Below, one piece after another: positions 35,455 through 43,760 of a stretch of 64,000 bases of DNA (the first letter of the stretch is position 1; every line of letters begins with the position of its first letter). The notes beneath the pieces were generated by a model. That model had not been told where the DNA came from. It worked only from the letters and a program-made list of their open reading frames with translations, and did not search any database. Made by a program: the position numbers and the translations under genes. The DNA is taken from contig JAFEAQ010000022.1 of NCBI GenBank assembly GCA_018266295.1, forward strand, positions 149,179-213,178. The letters are read 5' to 3'. The stretch is from Bdellovibrionales bacterium. Lineage in GTDB: Bacteria; Bdellovibrionota; Bdellovibrionia; Bdellovibrionales; Bdellovibrionaceae.

Positions 35455-36345
35455 CTAAAAGCTCGCTAACATACTAACACTGTAAGTGATGTCTTCAGCG
35501 CGATATAAACTAGACTGTAAACTTCTTGAGTCAGGTTTGACTCCAGCTTGTCTTGTTGCAATCGAATTCGTAATATCCGGAATCAACAAAACTGGACCAA
35601 GAGTTATGTACATGCCAGTACTGATATCTACCGACTCATCTAGTAGTGTTAAGCTACTAGACTTCCAATCCTCAGTAGTCCCGACTCCTTGATAGAAAGA
35701 GACGCTGTCTGATAAGTTATATGACAAACTCACGCCGTGAATTAATGTAGAATGAGAAAATCTTTCTTTACCATCCTCACTAATCGATGACGGTGTAAAT
35801 CCTTGTCGCGGATCGAAAAAGTAAGTCACTCCCCACTTAGGGTTCAAAGTCCAATTTACATAAGCAGTAAATCTAACTTTGCCATTACTTCTTTCAGCAA
35901 GAGCTTTCTCTGTCACTGGGATATAGTACCAGAACAAAGGCACGATCTCATCAGACCCCAAGATACCTTTAGTCTTAAACGAGTACGTCACCACAGTATT
36001 AGATCTCTCAAATTTACTTCCGTTGTCAGTATCTCTTAAATAAGTAAAATACTGACGAAAACCTATCTTTGAAGTATCACTTGTTTTGTAAGTTAAACCT
36101 AAGGCATTTGTCGTATTTACTGCAGCATGATTGTTACGATCGCGTATATCGGCAGCACCAACTTCCATTGCCGAAATCGCCACAAAACCGAAATTCGACT
36201 TTGGTTTTTCTGGATCTTTCGCAGTCGTTGTAGTTGTGGTGGTCACACTCGCCGCTGGAATAGACGTTGTCGAAGAAGTAGTCTGCTCTTGAGCAAACAC
36301 TTTTGCCGACAACATAACAATCGGTAAAATAATAAGTTTCTTCAT
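35455..36345 (-). CDS. Porin-like outer-membrane beta-barrel protein
   Basis: A 296-aa protein with a signal peptide (AKVFAQEQ), a Thr/Ser-rich stretch (residues 21-45) and a body of alternating hydrophobic and polar strands ending in an aromatic residue (SVSMLASF), the mark of outer-membrane barrels. No family is recognised. It overlaps the upstream lipoprotein stop by one base, so the two are co-expressed within the metal cluster. Confidence 0.6.
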   Translation of the reverse strand: MKKLIILPIVMLSAKVFAQEQTTSSTTSIPAASVTTTTTTTAKDPEKPKSNFGFVAISAMEVGAADIRDRNNHAAVNTTNALGLTYKTSDTSKIGFRQYFTYLRDTDNGSKFERSNTVVTYSFKTKGILGSDEIVPLFWYYIPVTEKALAERSNGKVRFTAYVNWTLNPKWGVTYFFDPRQGFTPSSISEDGKERFSHSTLIHGVSLSYNLSDSVSFYQGVGTTEDWKSSSLTLLDESVDISTGMYITLGPVLLIPDITNSIATRQAGVKPDSRSLQSSLYRAEDITYSVSMLASF

Positions 36346-36698
36346 TATTTTGCCTCGCCTTTAAGAACTTCAAACTCAGTTTCTGCGCCAATTGCAGTAC
36401 CTTGCTTAAATTCAACGGTAACAATTTCCTTGTTAACTCCTACAACCTTACCGATAGACGCGAGTTTACGAATACAATTAAGTCTTTCACGCTCTTTAAA
36501 GTACTTCGTAGTGCAAGTTTTATTTAAGGCAGTAACTTCTGTACCCGTAGCTGGACTGCTTTCATCATCAAATTTAAGCTTTACTTGAGTAGACCCATCT
36601 TCAAAGTGAACAGGGGTGTTTTCTGCGCGATGGTAAGTTGTTGTACATGCTGTAGTAACGAAAGGAAGGCAAAGTAATACCAATAAGTAGTTTTTCAT
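36345..36698 (-). CDS. Small lipoprotein of the metal cluster (paralog B)
   Basis: A 117-aa lipoprotein; the Cys follows VTTA. The segment TTTYHRAENTPVHFEDGSTQ matches the pattern of the lipoprotein at 29721-30077. ATG 36698 follows GGAGAG and gives a proper signal peptide; a longer frame to 36746 is open. Three more Cys lie in the second half. Confidence 0.6.
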   Translation of the reverse strand: MKNYLLVLLCLPFVTTACTTTYHRAENTPVHFEDGSTQVKLKFDDESSPATGTEVTALNKTCTTKYFKERERLNCIRKLASIGKVVGVNKEIVTVEFKQGTAIGAETEFEVLKGEAK

Positions 36699-36778
36699 AC
36701 ATCTCTCCGAGCCAAATGAATTGCCTAGCAATTGGTGGCAACCCAATTTGACGAATTTAATTTTTATTTAAAATAGGA

Positions 36779-36802
36779 CCTAGTTAATCGAACTTAACTA
36801 GG
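36779..36802. terminator. 9-bp hairpin at the 3' end of the CHFGHSGHC gene
   Basis: CCTAGTTAA (36779-36787) and TTAACTAGG (36794-36802) form a perfect stem with loop TCGAAC, overlapping the stop codon of the 36798-37127 gene. On the minus strand T/A-rich sequence follows. It may attenuate read-through into the downstream lipoprotein gene. Confidence 0.4.
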
Positions 36803-37127
36803 CAATTGGAGGACGCTTTTGTGCTTCAATAATTGCGCTGAGGTAACTAAAGACATAGTCCCTGTGAAAATCTTGAATCTGAAGACCCAATGAAACAGAT
36901 ACTTCTTGTGTGTAACTAAAAGAACAATGGCCTGAGTGCCCGAAATGGCAAACATGATCACCTTGGGCATCATCAACTGGATCAGTTTGATGGGTTGAAT
37001 CCATCGAAACGATAGACGAACCCACAGATTTTTCATTTTTATTAAAATTAGAATTGCAGTGAATGCCGGTCAGAGACGACATAAAGAGGATCACAAAAGT
37101 AAGAAAAAGTGCCACCGCAGCTTTCAT
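36798..37127 (-). CDS. Small exported protein with CHFGHSGHC motif (paralog B)
   Basis: A 109-aa protein with a signal peptide (AVALFLTFVILFMSSLTGIH) and a Cys/His cluster, HVCHFGHSGHC, likely to bind metal. It ends in QKRPPIA, recalling the PPKLS end of its paralog at 34972-35385. It is the first gene of the minus-strand metal cluster, divergent from the barrel gene at 37330. Confidence 0.6.
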   Translation of the reverse strand: MKAAVALFLTFVILFMSSLTGIHCNSNFNKNEKSVGSSIVSMDSTHQTDPVDDAQGDHVCHFGHSGHCSFSYTQEVSVSLGLQIQDFHRDYVFSYLSAIIEAQKRPPIA

Positions 37128-37329
37128 TGCGAACTATTTTTAACTTTAATTTGTTGGAATTTCAACCATTTAAAATTTGGACCCAATCCAAAGCCCCTTA
37201 ACAAACCCACAAACTACTGTTTTTACTATTTTTTTAAGAATTCAGATTCATTCCAACATCTAGTTTTTGAATTCAATATTGAGTTTATAACTAAATTCTC
37301 TAAAAAATATAAATACTTAAGGAGATTTT

Positions 37330-38133
37330 ATGTATTCGTCCATTCGAGCTCTAACTTTTGTGTTCATAACTACTATTGCAACAAATGCAATGGCTGAAAA
37401 GATTAAGGACAATTCCTTCCTAATTGAAGAGGCCTACAACCAAGAAGCTGGAGTAGTTCAGTTTATCAATGGTTATCAATATTCGCAGCTAACAAAAGAA
37501 TGGAACTATACTTTCACAAATGAGATCCCTATTCATGATGAGACACATCAATTTTCATATGTACTTCCGATGTCTAAAAAAGCCGGCCCACCTGAAGAGA
37601 CCGGAATTGGGGATATTCTGTTAAATTATAGATATCAACTCGTGAATAACGAACACCTTGCTATGGCTCCAAGGTTCTCTTTAATCATACCGTCGGGTGA
37701 CTACAAAAAAGGTCTCGGGAATGGCGCTGTCGGATTCCAATTTAACCAAGCTGTTTCAATCACAATAAATGACAAATGGACCAATCACTGGAACGTAGGG
37801 TTCACACTTACTCCAGATGCCAAAAACGCTAACGATGATAAAGCAACTCTCTTTGGCTTTAATTTTGGAACTAGTGTTGTTTACGATATTACAGAAAAGA
37901 CAAATTTCCTTTGCGAGTTTGTCTTCAATAGCAATGAATCAATAGACAGCACCGGCCAAAAAAGCTCGGGCTCCACTTATTATGTCGCCCCCGGATTGAG
38001 AACTGCATTTGAAGTAGGAAAAGACACTGAGATTGTTCCCGGAATTGCCGCTTTAATTGGTGCAGGCCCTTCTGCTGTAGATCACGATACAGGATTCTTT
38101 GCTTATTTATCTTTTGAATCTAAATTGTGGTAA
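37330..38133 (+). CDS. Outer-membrane protein of the phenol-degradation MetA-like family
   Basis: A 267-aa protein with a signal peptide (FITTIATNAMA) and a beta-rich body typical of the MetA-pathway/transporter family: GIGDILLNYRYQLV, then PRFSLIIPSGDYKKGLGNG, and a C-terminal aromatic (SKLW). Such barrels are often found next to metal or solvent efflux genes. AAGGAG lies seven bases before the ATG. It is divergent from the metal cluster across about 200 AT-rich bases. Confidence 0.7.
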   Translation: MYSSIRALTFVFITTIATNAMAEKIKDNSFLIEEAYNQEAGVVQFINGYQYSQLTKEWNYTFTNEIPIHDETHQFSYVLPMSKKAGPPEETGIGDILLNYRYQLVNNEHLAMAPRFSLIIPSGDYKKGLGNGAVGFQFNQAVSITINDKWTNHWNVGFTLTPDAKNANDDKATLFGFNFGTSVVYDITEKTNFLCEFVFNSNESIDSTGQKSSGSTYYVAPGLRTAFEVGKDTEIVPGIAALIGAGPSAVDHDTGFFAYLSFESKLW

Positions 38134-38185
38134 AAAAGACTACTTCTAGCCTTTTCTAAAAAAACTGCAGTTCCGACAAGAAGAC

Positions 38186-38851
38186 ATGAACAAATCACTA
38201 GTTTATGTCTTCTTTTATTTTAGTTTAGTATCATTACCATTTCACGCTCTCGCTCAAGATGAAGCTTCATTTTATCCTGAAGAGACCTCCGATTTTTCTA
38301 TTTCCACGCAGAGCTGCAAAAAAGCTAGCACCAATCAATTGGCGATCGTGAATATAGGTAACACAAAAGCACAGACCTTTTACAATGAATGCCTTAAAAA
38401 AACTAATAGTTCAAAATGGTGTTCTCAAGTATTGCGACCGAATCCAGCTAGTATCGCAACTTTCAAGTGTACCTATGGCGACCAGCAACCACACCAACTT
38501 ATCAATCCTCAAGACACAACTTGGAAAAATGCCTTCTATGGAGTTCAGCTTGTTCAAGAGCTTTCTAGTCTGGGAATAAACGCATGCCAGATCTATAATT
38601 GGTGGCGTCCTGAACCTTACAACGCTAACGTTGGTGGTGCTGCTGGAAGACACCCCTATGGAACATCTATCGACGTTAAATTCTGTACAAAACTTGATAT
38701 GGAGAGAGCATTCGCAAAGTTATGCGATTGGCGCGCCCAAGGTAGACTTCGTGCCGTTGGTTACTATGGCACTACTTCACTTCATCTGGGAATTGGAGAT
38801 AAGACTGCGAACACGTGGGGGAAAAGCTGCCCTAAATCTGCTATTTTTTAA
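38186..38851 (+). CDS. M15-type peptidoglycan peptidase
   Basis: A 221-aa exported protein (signal peptide to about residue 23). The C-terminal domain has GRHPYGTSIDV with H156 and D163, then LHLGIG with H200: the Zn ligands of the M15 D,D-carboxypeptidase/VanY-like fold. It would trim peptide stems of peptidoglycan, either during conjugation through the cell wall or in envelope remodelling. Six Cys in the N-terminal part suggest disulfides. The following gap is described separately. Confidence 0.65.
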   Translation: MNKSLVYVFFYFSLVSLPFHALAQDEASFYPEETSDFSISTQSCKKASTNQLAIVNIGNTKAQTFYNECLKKTNSSKWCSQVLRPNPASIATFKCTYGDQQPHQLINPQDTTWKNAFYGVQLVQELSSLGINACQIYNWWRPEPYNANVGGAAGRHPYGTSIDVKFCTKLDMERAFAKLCDWRAQGRLRAVGYYGTTSLHLGIGDKTANTWGKSCPKSAIF

Positions 38852-39203
38852 CCGATACTAAATATTTAGTCCCTTTGATTCATGAAAATGAATCTATCAA
38901 CCAATTCTCAAATTTGAATACTGGTCTTACAAAATTCGTGGGTGTTTCATCCATCGGGGCCTGAATCAAAAATATCAAATCCTATAGCCATCTTTAACTT
39001 TAACTTCGAAATTGCTCTCCCGAAACACAATTGCGCTTTGCATAACCTCTAAAATTGACGAAAACAGAATATTAAGTAAACTCTCTTACGCTATTTGAAC
39101 CGCAAAAGCAGGGATTCTTATGCTTGAAGGTATAGCCCACGCAAATCTGTTTCCAGTCGCACTTAAGTTGGCCAATGTTAATACAAAACAGGAGCAATGA
39201 AAA
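38852..39203. other. Intergenic region with two palindromes
   Basis: ACTAAATATTTAGT (38857-38870) is a perfect palindrome, and GATTCAT-GAAA-ATGAATC is a 7-bp hairpin with a GAAA tetraloop near 38877-38894. Neither has a T-run. The rest is AT-rich and holds one possible 26-codon frame (39120-39200). No RNA gene is apparent. Confidence 0.4.
39120..39200 (+). CDS. Possible 26-aa small protein before the channel gene
   Basis: An ATG frame (LEGIAHANLFPVALKLANVN) that ends TGA four bases before the channel start. Its last codons hold the AGGAG of the channel gene, so it could couple translation. It is short, has only a weak ribosome-binding site, and may be a chance frame. Confidence 0.22.
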   Translation: MLEGIAHANLFPVALKLANVNTKQEQ

Positions 39204-40010
39204 ATGAGAGTAAAAATAAATATTGAAACCTTAAATTCACCAGCGTTTTTCGGATTTCTTTACCTTTTGCTCATCCCAATATTTGCTTGCATTTTTTCTT
39301 ACCTACCCAAATATTCATTTCATCATACAACTATTCAATTCGAAAAGTCTGTTTTTGATGCTCGTAATACCGCAAGAGATGCTACCCTTGCTGCAATTCA
39401 AAGTTCGCTTAGCGAACGTCTTGATGGAAAAATTCTTGAAGTTGATGGGTTTACTATGAACCCAAAGGAACTCTACCTTCAGGATTTCGATTGCGAAGGT
39501 AGCAGCTGCAAATTTATGTTGATTGCAAATTTCAGAAGAAGCCCTCAATACCATATTCCACTTGCACTTGAAGTTGATATGTTTACCCCACCAATTACAC
39601 CTGAAACTAGATTCGAAGAATTCAATCCTGGAGGATCAAATTTGCGTCAGGTATCTGTAATTCCTTGGCCACAAAATAGTTTACTTCAAATTGCCGAACG
39701 CGCTCCTAAGGTTAATCTTCAAATCTTGCTGAATGAAAAAACCGATCCACAACTTGGAACTGTCTTTGAGATAGATAATAAAATCGAATATAAAATTAGG
39801 GACTACAAATACGCCAAGGCTGGCTTTCCTTCGGAGATACAAAATAGTTTTTTGAGAATGCTGTACTTCAGCGCTTCAAATGTAACGTTGGGATTAGGAG
39901 ATATTCTGCCTATAACTGATTTGTCCAGATTCCTAGTGCTCACAGAGACTATTTCTGGAATGATATTAATCGGATTATTTTTTAATTCTTTAACAACTAA
40001 AAAAGATTAA
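39204..40010 (+). CDS. Two-TM channel-like protein with TLGLGD filter
   Basis: A 268-aa membrane protein with one helix near the N-terminus (FGFLYLLLIPIFACIFSYLP) and a C-terminal pore-loop plus helix: YFSASNVTLGLGDILPITDL, with T228, then ETISGMILIGLFF. T-x-G-x-G-D-x-x-P is the signature of potassium-channel selectivity filters. Between the helices is an unusual 180-aa soluble, beta-rich domain. A tetrameric ion channel gated by that domain is a reasonable inference. AGGAG lies nine bases before the ATG. The next gene follows after 19 bases. Confidence 0.6.
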   Translation: MRVKINIETLNSPAFFGFLYLLLIPIFACIFSYLPKYSFHHTTIQFEKSVFDARNTARDATLAAIQSSLSERLDGKILEVDGFTMNPKELYLQDFDCEGSSCKFMLIANFRRSPQYHIPLALEVDMFTPPITPETRFEEFNPGGSNLRQVSVIPWPQNSLLQIAERAPKVNLQILLNEKTDPQLGTVFEIDNKIEYKIRDYKYAKAGFPSEIQNSFLRMLYFSASNVTLGLGDILPITDLSRFLVLTETISGMILIGLFFNSLTTKKD

Positions 40011-40029
40011 ATTCTACCTAATAAGAGCA

Positions 40030-40740
40030 ATGAAACCTTTATTGGATAATCAAAAAATGACAAACGATGAAAAAAGGAATTTTCTTTTCAATTCTTGGAT
40101 TGGGCCAATATTCAATGAATTTGAACTAACCACCGGCAAGATCCTCAACGAAACTGAATTAGATTTTTATATACAAAATTTACTTACTTCATATGAAAAA
40201 GTAAGTAGACCACGCCTTTGGCTTGAGAAAACTATTGAAGCATCTCACCGGCTTGAGAATTCAGATCATGTAACTTCCTTGGATTTAGATTCCTTTTTTA
40301 TTTGTATAAACGGAGTAATTGACGAAATTCCAAAATTTTATAGAAAAAATATTGATACATGGAAAGAACATGATCTTTACGATCAATTGAAAGCAACTAG
40401 TTTTGGCAATTTTATTGTCAAAATAGTTGAGGCAAGCGAATCCTTTAACAAAGAGTTTAGCGAAGACGAACTACTATATATTGATGTTCAACGCCAATTC
40501 TCGTCACACGTGAATCCAACAGGGTTTGAAATAAAAATCAATGTATCAAAAAACGGTGAAATCTCTTTAAACCGAAAATACAAAGACGGAAAGGACGCAC
40601 ATGAGGTGGATAAAGTTATTAGTGATATGCATAGAGCTCACACCGACCGATTGGGCGCTGCAATTTACCTAAAAAATAAATCTGTCGATTCCTTCAATCG
40701 ACTTGTAACCGCTATTAGTGACTATACTACACAAAAATAG
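40030..40740 (+). CDS. Unknown protein paired with the channel gene
   Basis: A 236-aa soluble protein, rich in Asn, Lys, Glu and aromatic residues, that I do not recognise. There is no signal peptide or membrane segment. Because it follows the channel gene within 19 bases on the same strand, it may regulate the channel. It converges on the coiled-coil gene. Confidence 0.5.
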   Translation: MKPLLDNQKMTNDEKRNFLFNSWIGPIFNEFELTTGKILNETELDFYIQNLLTSYEKVSRPRLWLEKTIEASHRLENSDHVTSLDLDSFFICINGVIDEIPKFYRKNIDTWKEHDLYDQLKATSFGNFIVKIVEASESFNKEFSEDELLYIDVQRQFSSHVNPTGFEIKINVSKNGEISLNRKYKDGKDAHEVDKVISDMHRAHTDRLGAAIYLKNKSVDSFNRLVTAISDYTTQK

Positions 40741-40754
40741 AACGATAATTTGAC

Positions 40755-41093
40755 TTATTTAAAAATCGCGATGGCTGATATAATTGTCGATACTACTGCA
40801 ACCCAAATTGCAATAAGACTAAGTTTCCTATTTTCTCGATAGCGAAGTAGTTCAACTCGTTCTCTTTCTTTTGAGGCACGCTCAATAGAAAAAGTTCGCA
40901 TTTCTTCTAATCGAACTTTTTCGAGCTCACTTTCAGTTTTCATTCGAGCCTGAGCCGCGAGAGCCGCTCTTTGCTTTTCTTGATAGTCATAAAAGGCTGC
41001 CACATCTTTTGCAGATGTCATATGCCTAGAAGCTTCCTTCCTTTTCATCGGATCGTCTAACCCTAAAATATCTAAGTCATCGTGTCTGTTCAT
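40755..41093 (-). CDS. Coiled-coil protein with C-terminal membrane anchor
   Basis: A 112-aa protein: residues 30-85 form a charged coiled coil (KTESELEKVRLEEMRTFSI), and the last 22 residues are one hydrophobic helix (LIAIWVAVVSTIISAIAIF). This is the layout of a tail-anchored inner-membrane protein with its coil in the cytoplasm. No family is recognised. Confidence 0.5.
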   Translation of the reverse strand: MNRHDDLDILGLDDPMKRKEASRHMTSAKDVAAFYDYQEKQRAALAAQARMKTESELEKVRLEEMRTFSIERASKERERVELLRYRENRKLSLIAIWVAVVSTIISAIAIFK

Positions 41094-41273
41094 ATAAATT
41101 GTCCTATATCGCAGGTTTCGTAGTAGTAAGTAGATAAAGCGATTCCTTATACTCTACTTTTGTGCAGGCTGACTTTATTTAAATAGAAATATATTTAAAT
41201 CATATGCTATACATTGCTTATAGAGTCTAAAATTGAGAAAAAATGCACAGGTACTGGTATTTACAAGGAAAAT

Positions 41274-41672
41274 ATGGCAAATTCAGAGAATCGTGGTCAA
41301 CCATTGACCAAAGCTGCCGATAAGAAGAAAGGCAGTAAAAAAGGAAAAAAACGGGCATCACAAGCTAGCAAAGCAGTTTTGCCACCAAAGATAGAGGCCG
41401 TTGACGTTAAAGCAAGTGCAGCAGCAAGAGCGAGTACATTACTATTTGATCCGCACTTGCATAAGAGACAAAAAAGTCGCCCAGGAATTACGGATATGGA
41501 TATAGAGTATGCACTGAAAAGATGTCGACGAGATTGGAATGGAGATCGCTTTCACAATGGAAAGAAAATTTGGCAATATAGCCTTATTGGACCAAATGTT
41601 GACGGACACAACATATGTATCGGCGTAGAAATTCATGGTAGTGTTTTGGTAGTAACTGCATATAGAGTTTAA
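41274..41672 (+). CDS. DUF4258-like putative toxin
   Basis: A 132-aa protein: a 40-residue Lys/Ala-rich N-terminus, then ITDMDIEYALKRCRRDW, HNGKKIWQYSLIGPNVDGHN and VLVVTAYRV, resembling DUF4258 domains, which often act as RelE-like toxins. ATG 41274 follows AAGGAAAAT; a frame back to 41214 is open. The next gene encodes an HTH protein 12 bases on, as expected of a toxin-antitoxin pair. Confidence 0.5.
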   Translation: MANSENRGQPLTKAADKKKGSKKGKKRASQASKAVLPPKIEAVDVKASAAARASTLLFDPHLHKRQKSRPGITDMDIEYALKRCRRDWNGDRFHNGKKIWQYSLIGPNVDGHNICIGVEIHGSVLVVTAYRV

Positions 41673-41684
41673 AAAGAGGAAAAT

Positions 41685-42182
41685 ATGGAAAAAGTTATTA
41701 AAAATTTTCGTTGGAATGGTTTTGGCTTTCCAGTTATTTTTTCAGAAATTCCAGCAGTTAAATTGAATGGTAAACTTGTACCAAACGTAAATTGGAAAAT
41801 GGTTCGTACATTTGTTTTGGCCGCAATATGCGCCCAGCAAGAAACCGCTCTTACCGGAGATCAAATTCAATTCATTCGAAAACATTTCGAAATGACAATT
41901 CGTGAATTTGCAAAGTGGATCGGAGTTTCACATTCAATTATTGTAGAATGGGAAAAAAAAGGAGCAAAACCTGCTAAAATTGAATCACATACAGAATTTG
42001 TTTTGCGACTATATGCTATTAAAAGATGTCACGATGATAATCTTCCAATAGAAGCAGATAATACAATTGAAACCGCGGTAGAAAGCATTAAGCTCGACGT
42101 CTTAAAAAAGAAGGAGCGGGCAACTAAACCATTTCCGGTCAGACAGCTTTCACCTAGCTTTGCGATGGAAGCGACCTTGTAA
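41685..42182 (+). CDS. MqsA/HigA-like antitoxin
   Basis: A 165-aa protein with a central HTH: LTGDQIQFIRKHFEMTIREF then WIGVSHSIIVEWEKKGAKP, as in MqsA-type antitoxins. The N-terminal 60 residues may bind the toxin. It follows the DUF4258-like gene with a GAGGAAAAT site and is followed by a strong terminator (42230-42262). Confidence 0.6.
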   Translation: MEKVIKNFRWNGFGFPVIFSEIPAVKLNGKLVPNVNWKMVRTFVLAAICAQQETALTGDQIQFIRKHFEMTIREFAKWIGVSHSIIVEWEKKGAKPAKIESHTEFVLRLYAIKRCHDDNLPIEADNTIETAVESIKLDVLKKKERATKPFPVRQLSPSFAMEATL

Positions 42183-42229
42183 AGAATTTTAATAGTTACA
42201 TTGTTGAATTTGAAATACATCTATCTTTA

Positions 42230-42262
42230 AAAGAGTCGGCCCACAATCGCCGACTCTTTTTT
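42230..42262 (+). terminator. Rho-independent terminator
   Basis: Stem AAAGAGTCGGC / GCCGACTCTTT with loop CCACAATC, followed by TTTTTT. It ends the plus-strand toxin-antitoxin operon; the opposite strand lies downstream of the coupling ATPase gene. Confidence 0.8.
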
Positions 42263-42398
42263 CGTTTTCAATTCAAAGAAACGAGCAAAAGATCAGAGAA
42301 CATGAATTTAGATTTCATCGTAATATTCCATTTTACAGCCGTATTAGGCATAGGCACAAAAGCCTGCGGCCCAGAAGTACATAAGCCTTTTCAGTGGC

Positions 42399-43760
42399 CT
42401 AATCGCTGTTTGCTACCCGTACAATATATGCTTCAGCCAAAGGATATTTCTTTACACACACGCAATGCCCCACGCCGAGCGACTTGATAATATTTGGATG
42501 AATATTAAATTCCTCCACCTCCCTCAAAGATTTATTTCCGGTTGGCAAATCCCACCAAAGCACCTTTGAGGACTGCATGGTTTCCTTCCAAGATTTTTTC
42601 GTTCCGGCCATCGAAGATATTAACTCTGCACTCTCGGGCCGCTTTTGAAGAAATGCATAAAGAGTTGACGTATTTCCCATTAACCGGCCAGCAAACTCGG
42701 GACTAATTCTCAACAAATCGCAAATTTCTTGATGTGAAACTACAATCGAAATTTTTGATGACCGAGCTCGATCAAGAAAACCAATGAAGTCCTCTTGAGC
42801 AAGATCCGCAAATTCATCGATAATCACTGTAAACGCTTGCCGTTGATTTTTTGACAATTCGGCGTCTATTCTAGCAGAGACCATTTTTAAATCCTGTAAA
42901 ATAAAACGTCCAATCACTTTGGCAGTCTCACCATATCGACGAGAGTCTAAAAATACAAAAATAATTTTTCCACTAGAAATAGTCTCGAATAAATTTATTC
43001 CATCCGCCTCTGAAGTTATGAGCTCGCCAAAATCAGAAAGCACCAAAGACTCTAACTGAGTTCTTAAACCCTGGAGAGACTTAAAGTTATCACTGCTATT
43101 TAGAAAATTGTAACAATCTTCCAACGCAGCTTTAGCTCTTTGGTCACTTTCAGGAACTCTCATAGATATCTCTTCAAGAAATTCAGAATTATTTACGGCC
43201 TCAAGTACAGTACCTAAGTGAAAACAATAATTTTGCTTATCTCTTAAATAACAAAGTCCAATTAAGACTTTCAAAAGAAAACTGGCAGATTGATTTTTAT
43301 AGAACTCTTCTGACCAAGTTAGAGCTAACATAATTTTATCACGTAGCTGAGTAGGCGTTCCGTCTTCAATTAAATTGTATGAAACTGACAAGTTCTGGTC
43401 AGTTAAAGAAAATATTTGAAGATCTTCTATACGTTCACTTGCTGCTACGAAATTTGAAAACTTTGAAATCGTATCAATATCACCTTTTAAATCGATAAAT
43501 AGCAGCCCCTTACCCTGCTGGATACGCTGCTTAATAATACTTGATAAGAATACTGTTTTACCGTATCCAGACGCTCCAACAACATGAACATGGTGGTTAA
43601 GCTGTCTATCAGTTAATTCTTCTTTTCTCCAAAGGGAGCCACTAACCTTACCAATTACAACTTTTTCTTGCTGAATACTTTTCACCTTTTCCTTCTTTAG
43701 AGGTTTTAAGTTTCCGCCACCTCCACTCACCATCTCTTGAAAAGCTTTTAGCTTACCCAA
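42399..43760 (-). CDS. VirD4/TraD-like coupling ATPase, right copy
   Basis: A 453-aa protein with Walker A GASGYGKT (62-69) and Walker B VIIDEFADLAQEDFIGF, closely related along its length to the protein at 11877-13190. It carries an extra Lys-rich N-terminal stretch of about 12 residues. It would couple the DNA of this element to the secretion channel encoded at 16.2-23.9 kb. It overlaps the Replic_Relax-like gene by 8 bases. Confidence 0.8.
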   Translation of the reverse strand: MGKLKAFQEMVSGGGGNLKPLKKEKVKSIQQEKVVIGKVSGSLWRKEELTDRQLNHHVHVVGASGYGKTVFLSSIIKQRIQQGKGLLFIDLKGDIDTISKFSNFVAASERIEDLQIFSLTDQNLSVSYNLIEDGTPTQLRDKIMLALTWSEEFYKNQSASFLLKVLIGLCYLRDKQNYCFHLGTVLEAVNNSEFLEEISMRVPESDQRAKAALEDCYNFLNSSDNFKSLQGLRTQLESLVLSDFGELITSEADGINLFETISSGKIIFVFLDSRRYGETAKVIGRFILQDLKMVSARIDAELSKNQRQAFTVIIDEFADLAQEDFIGFLDRARSSKISIVVSHQEICDLLRISPEFAGRLMGNTSTLYAFLQKRPESAELISSMAGTKKSWKETMQSSKVLWWDLPTGNKSLREVEEFNIHPNIIKSLGVGHCVCVKKYPLAEAYIVRVANSD

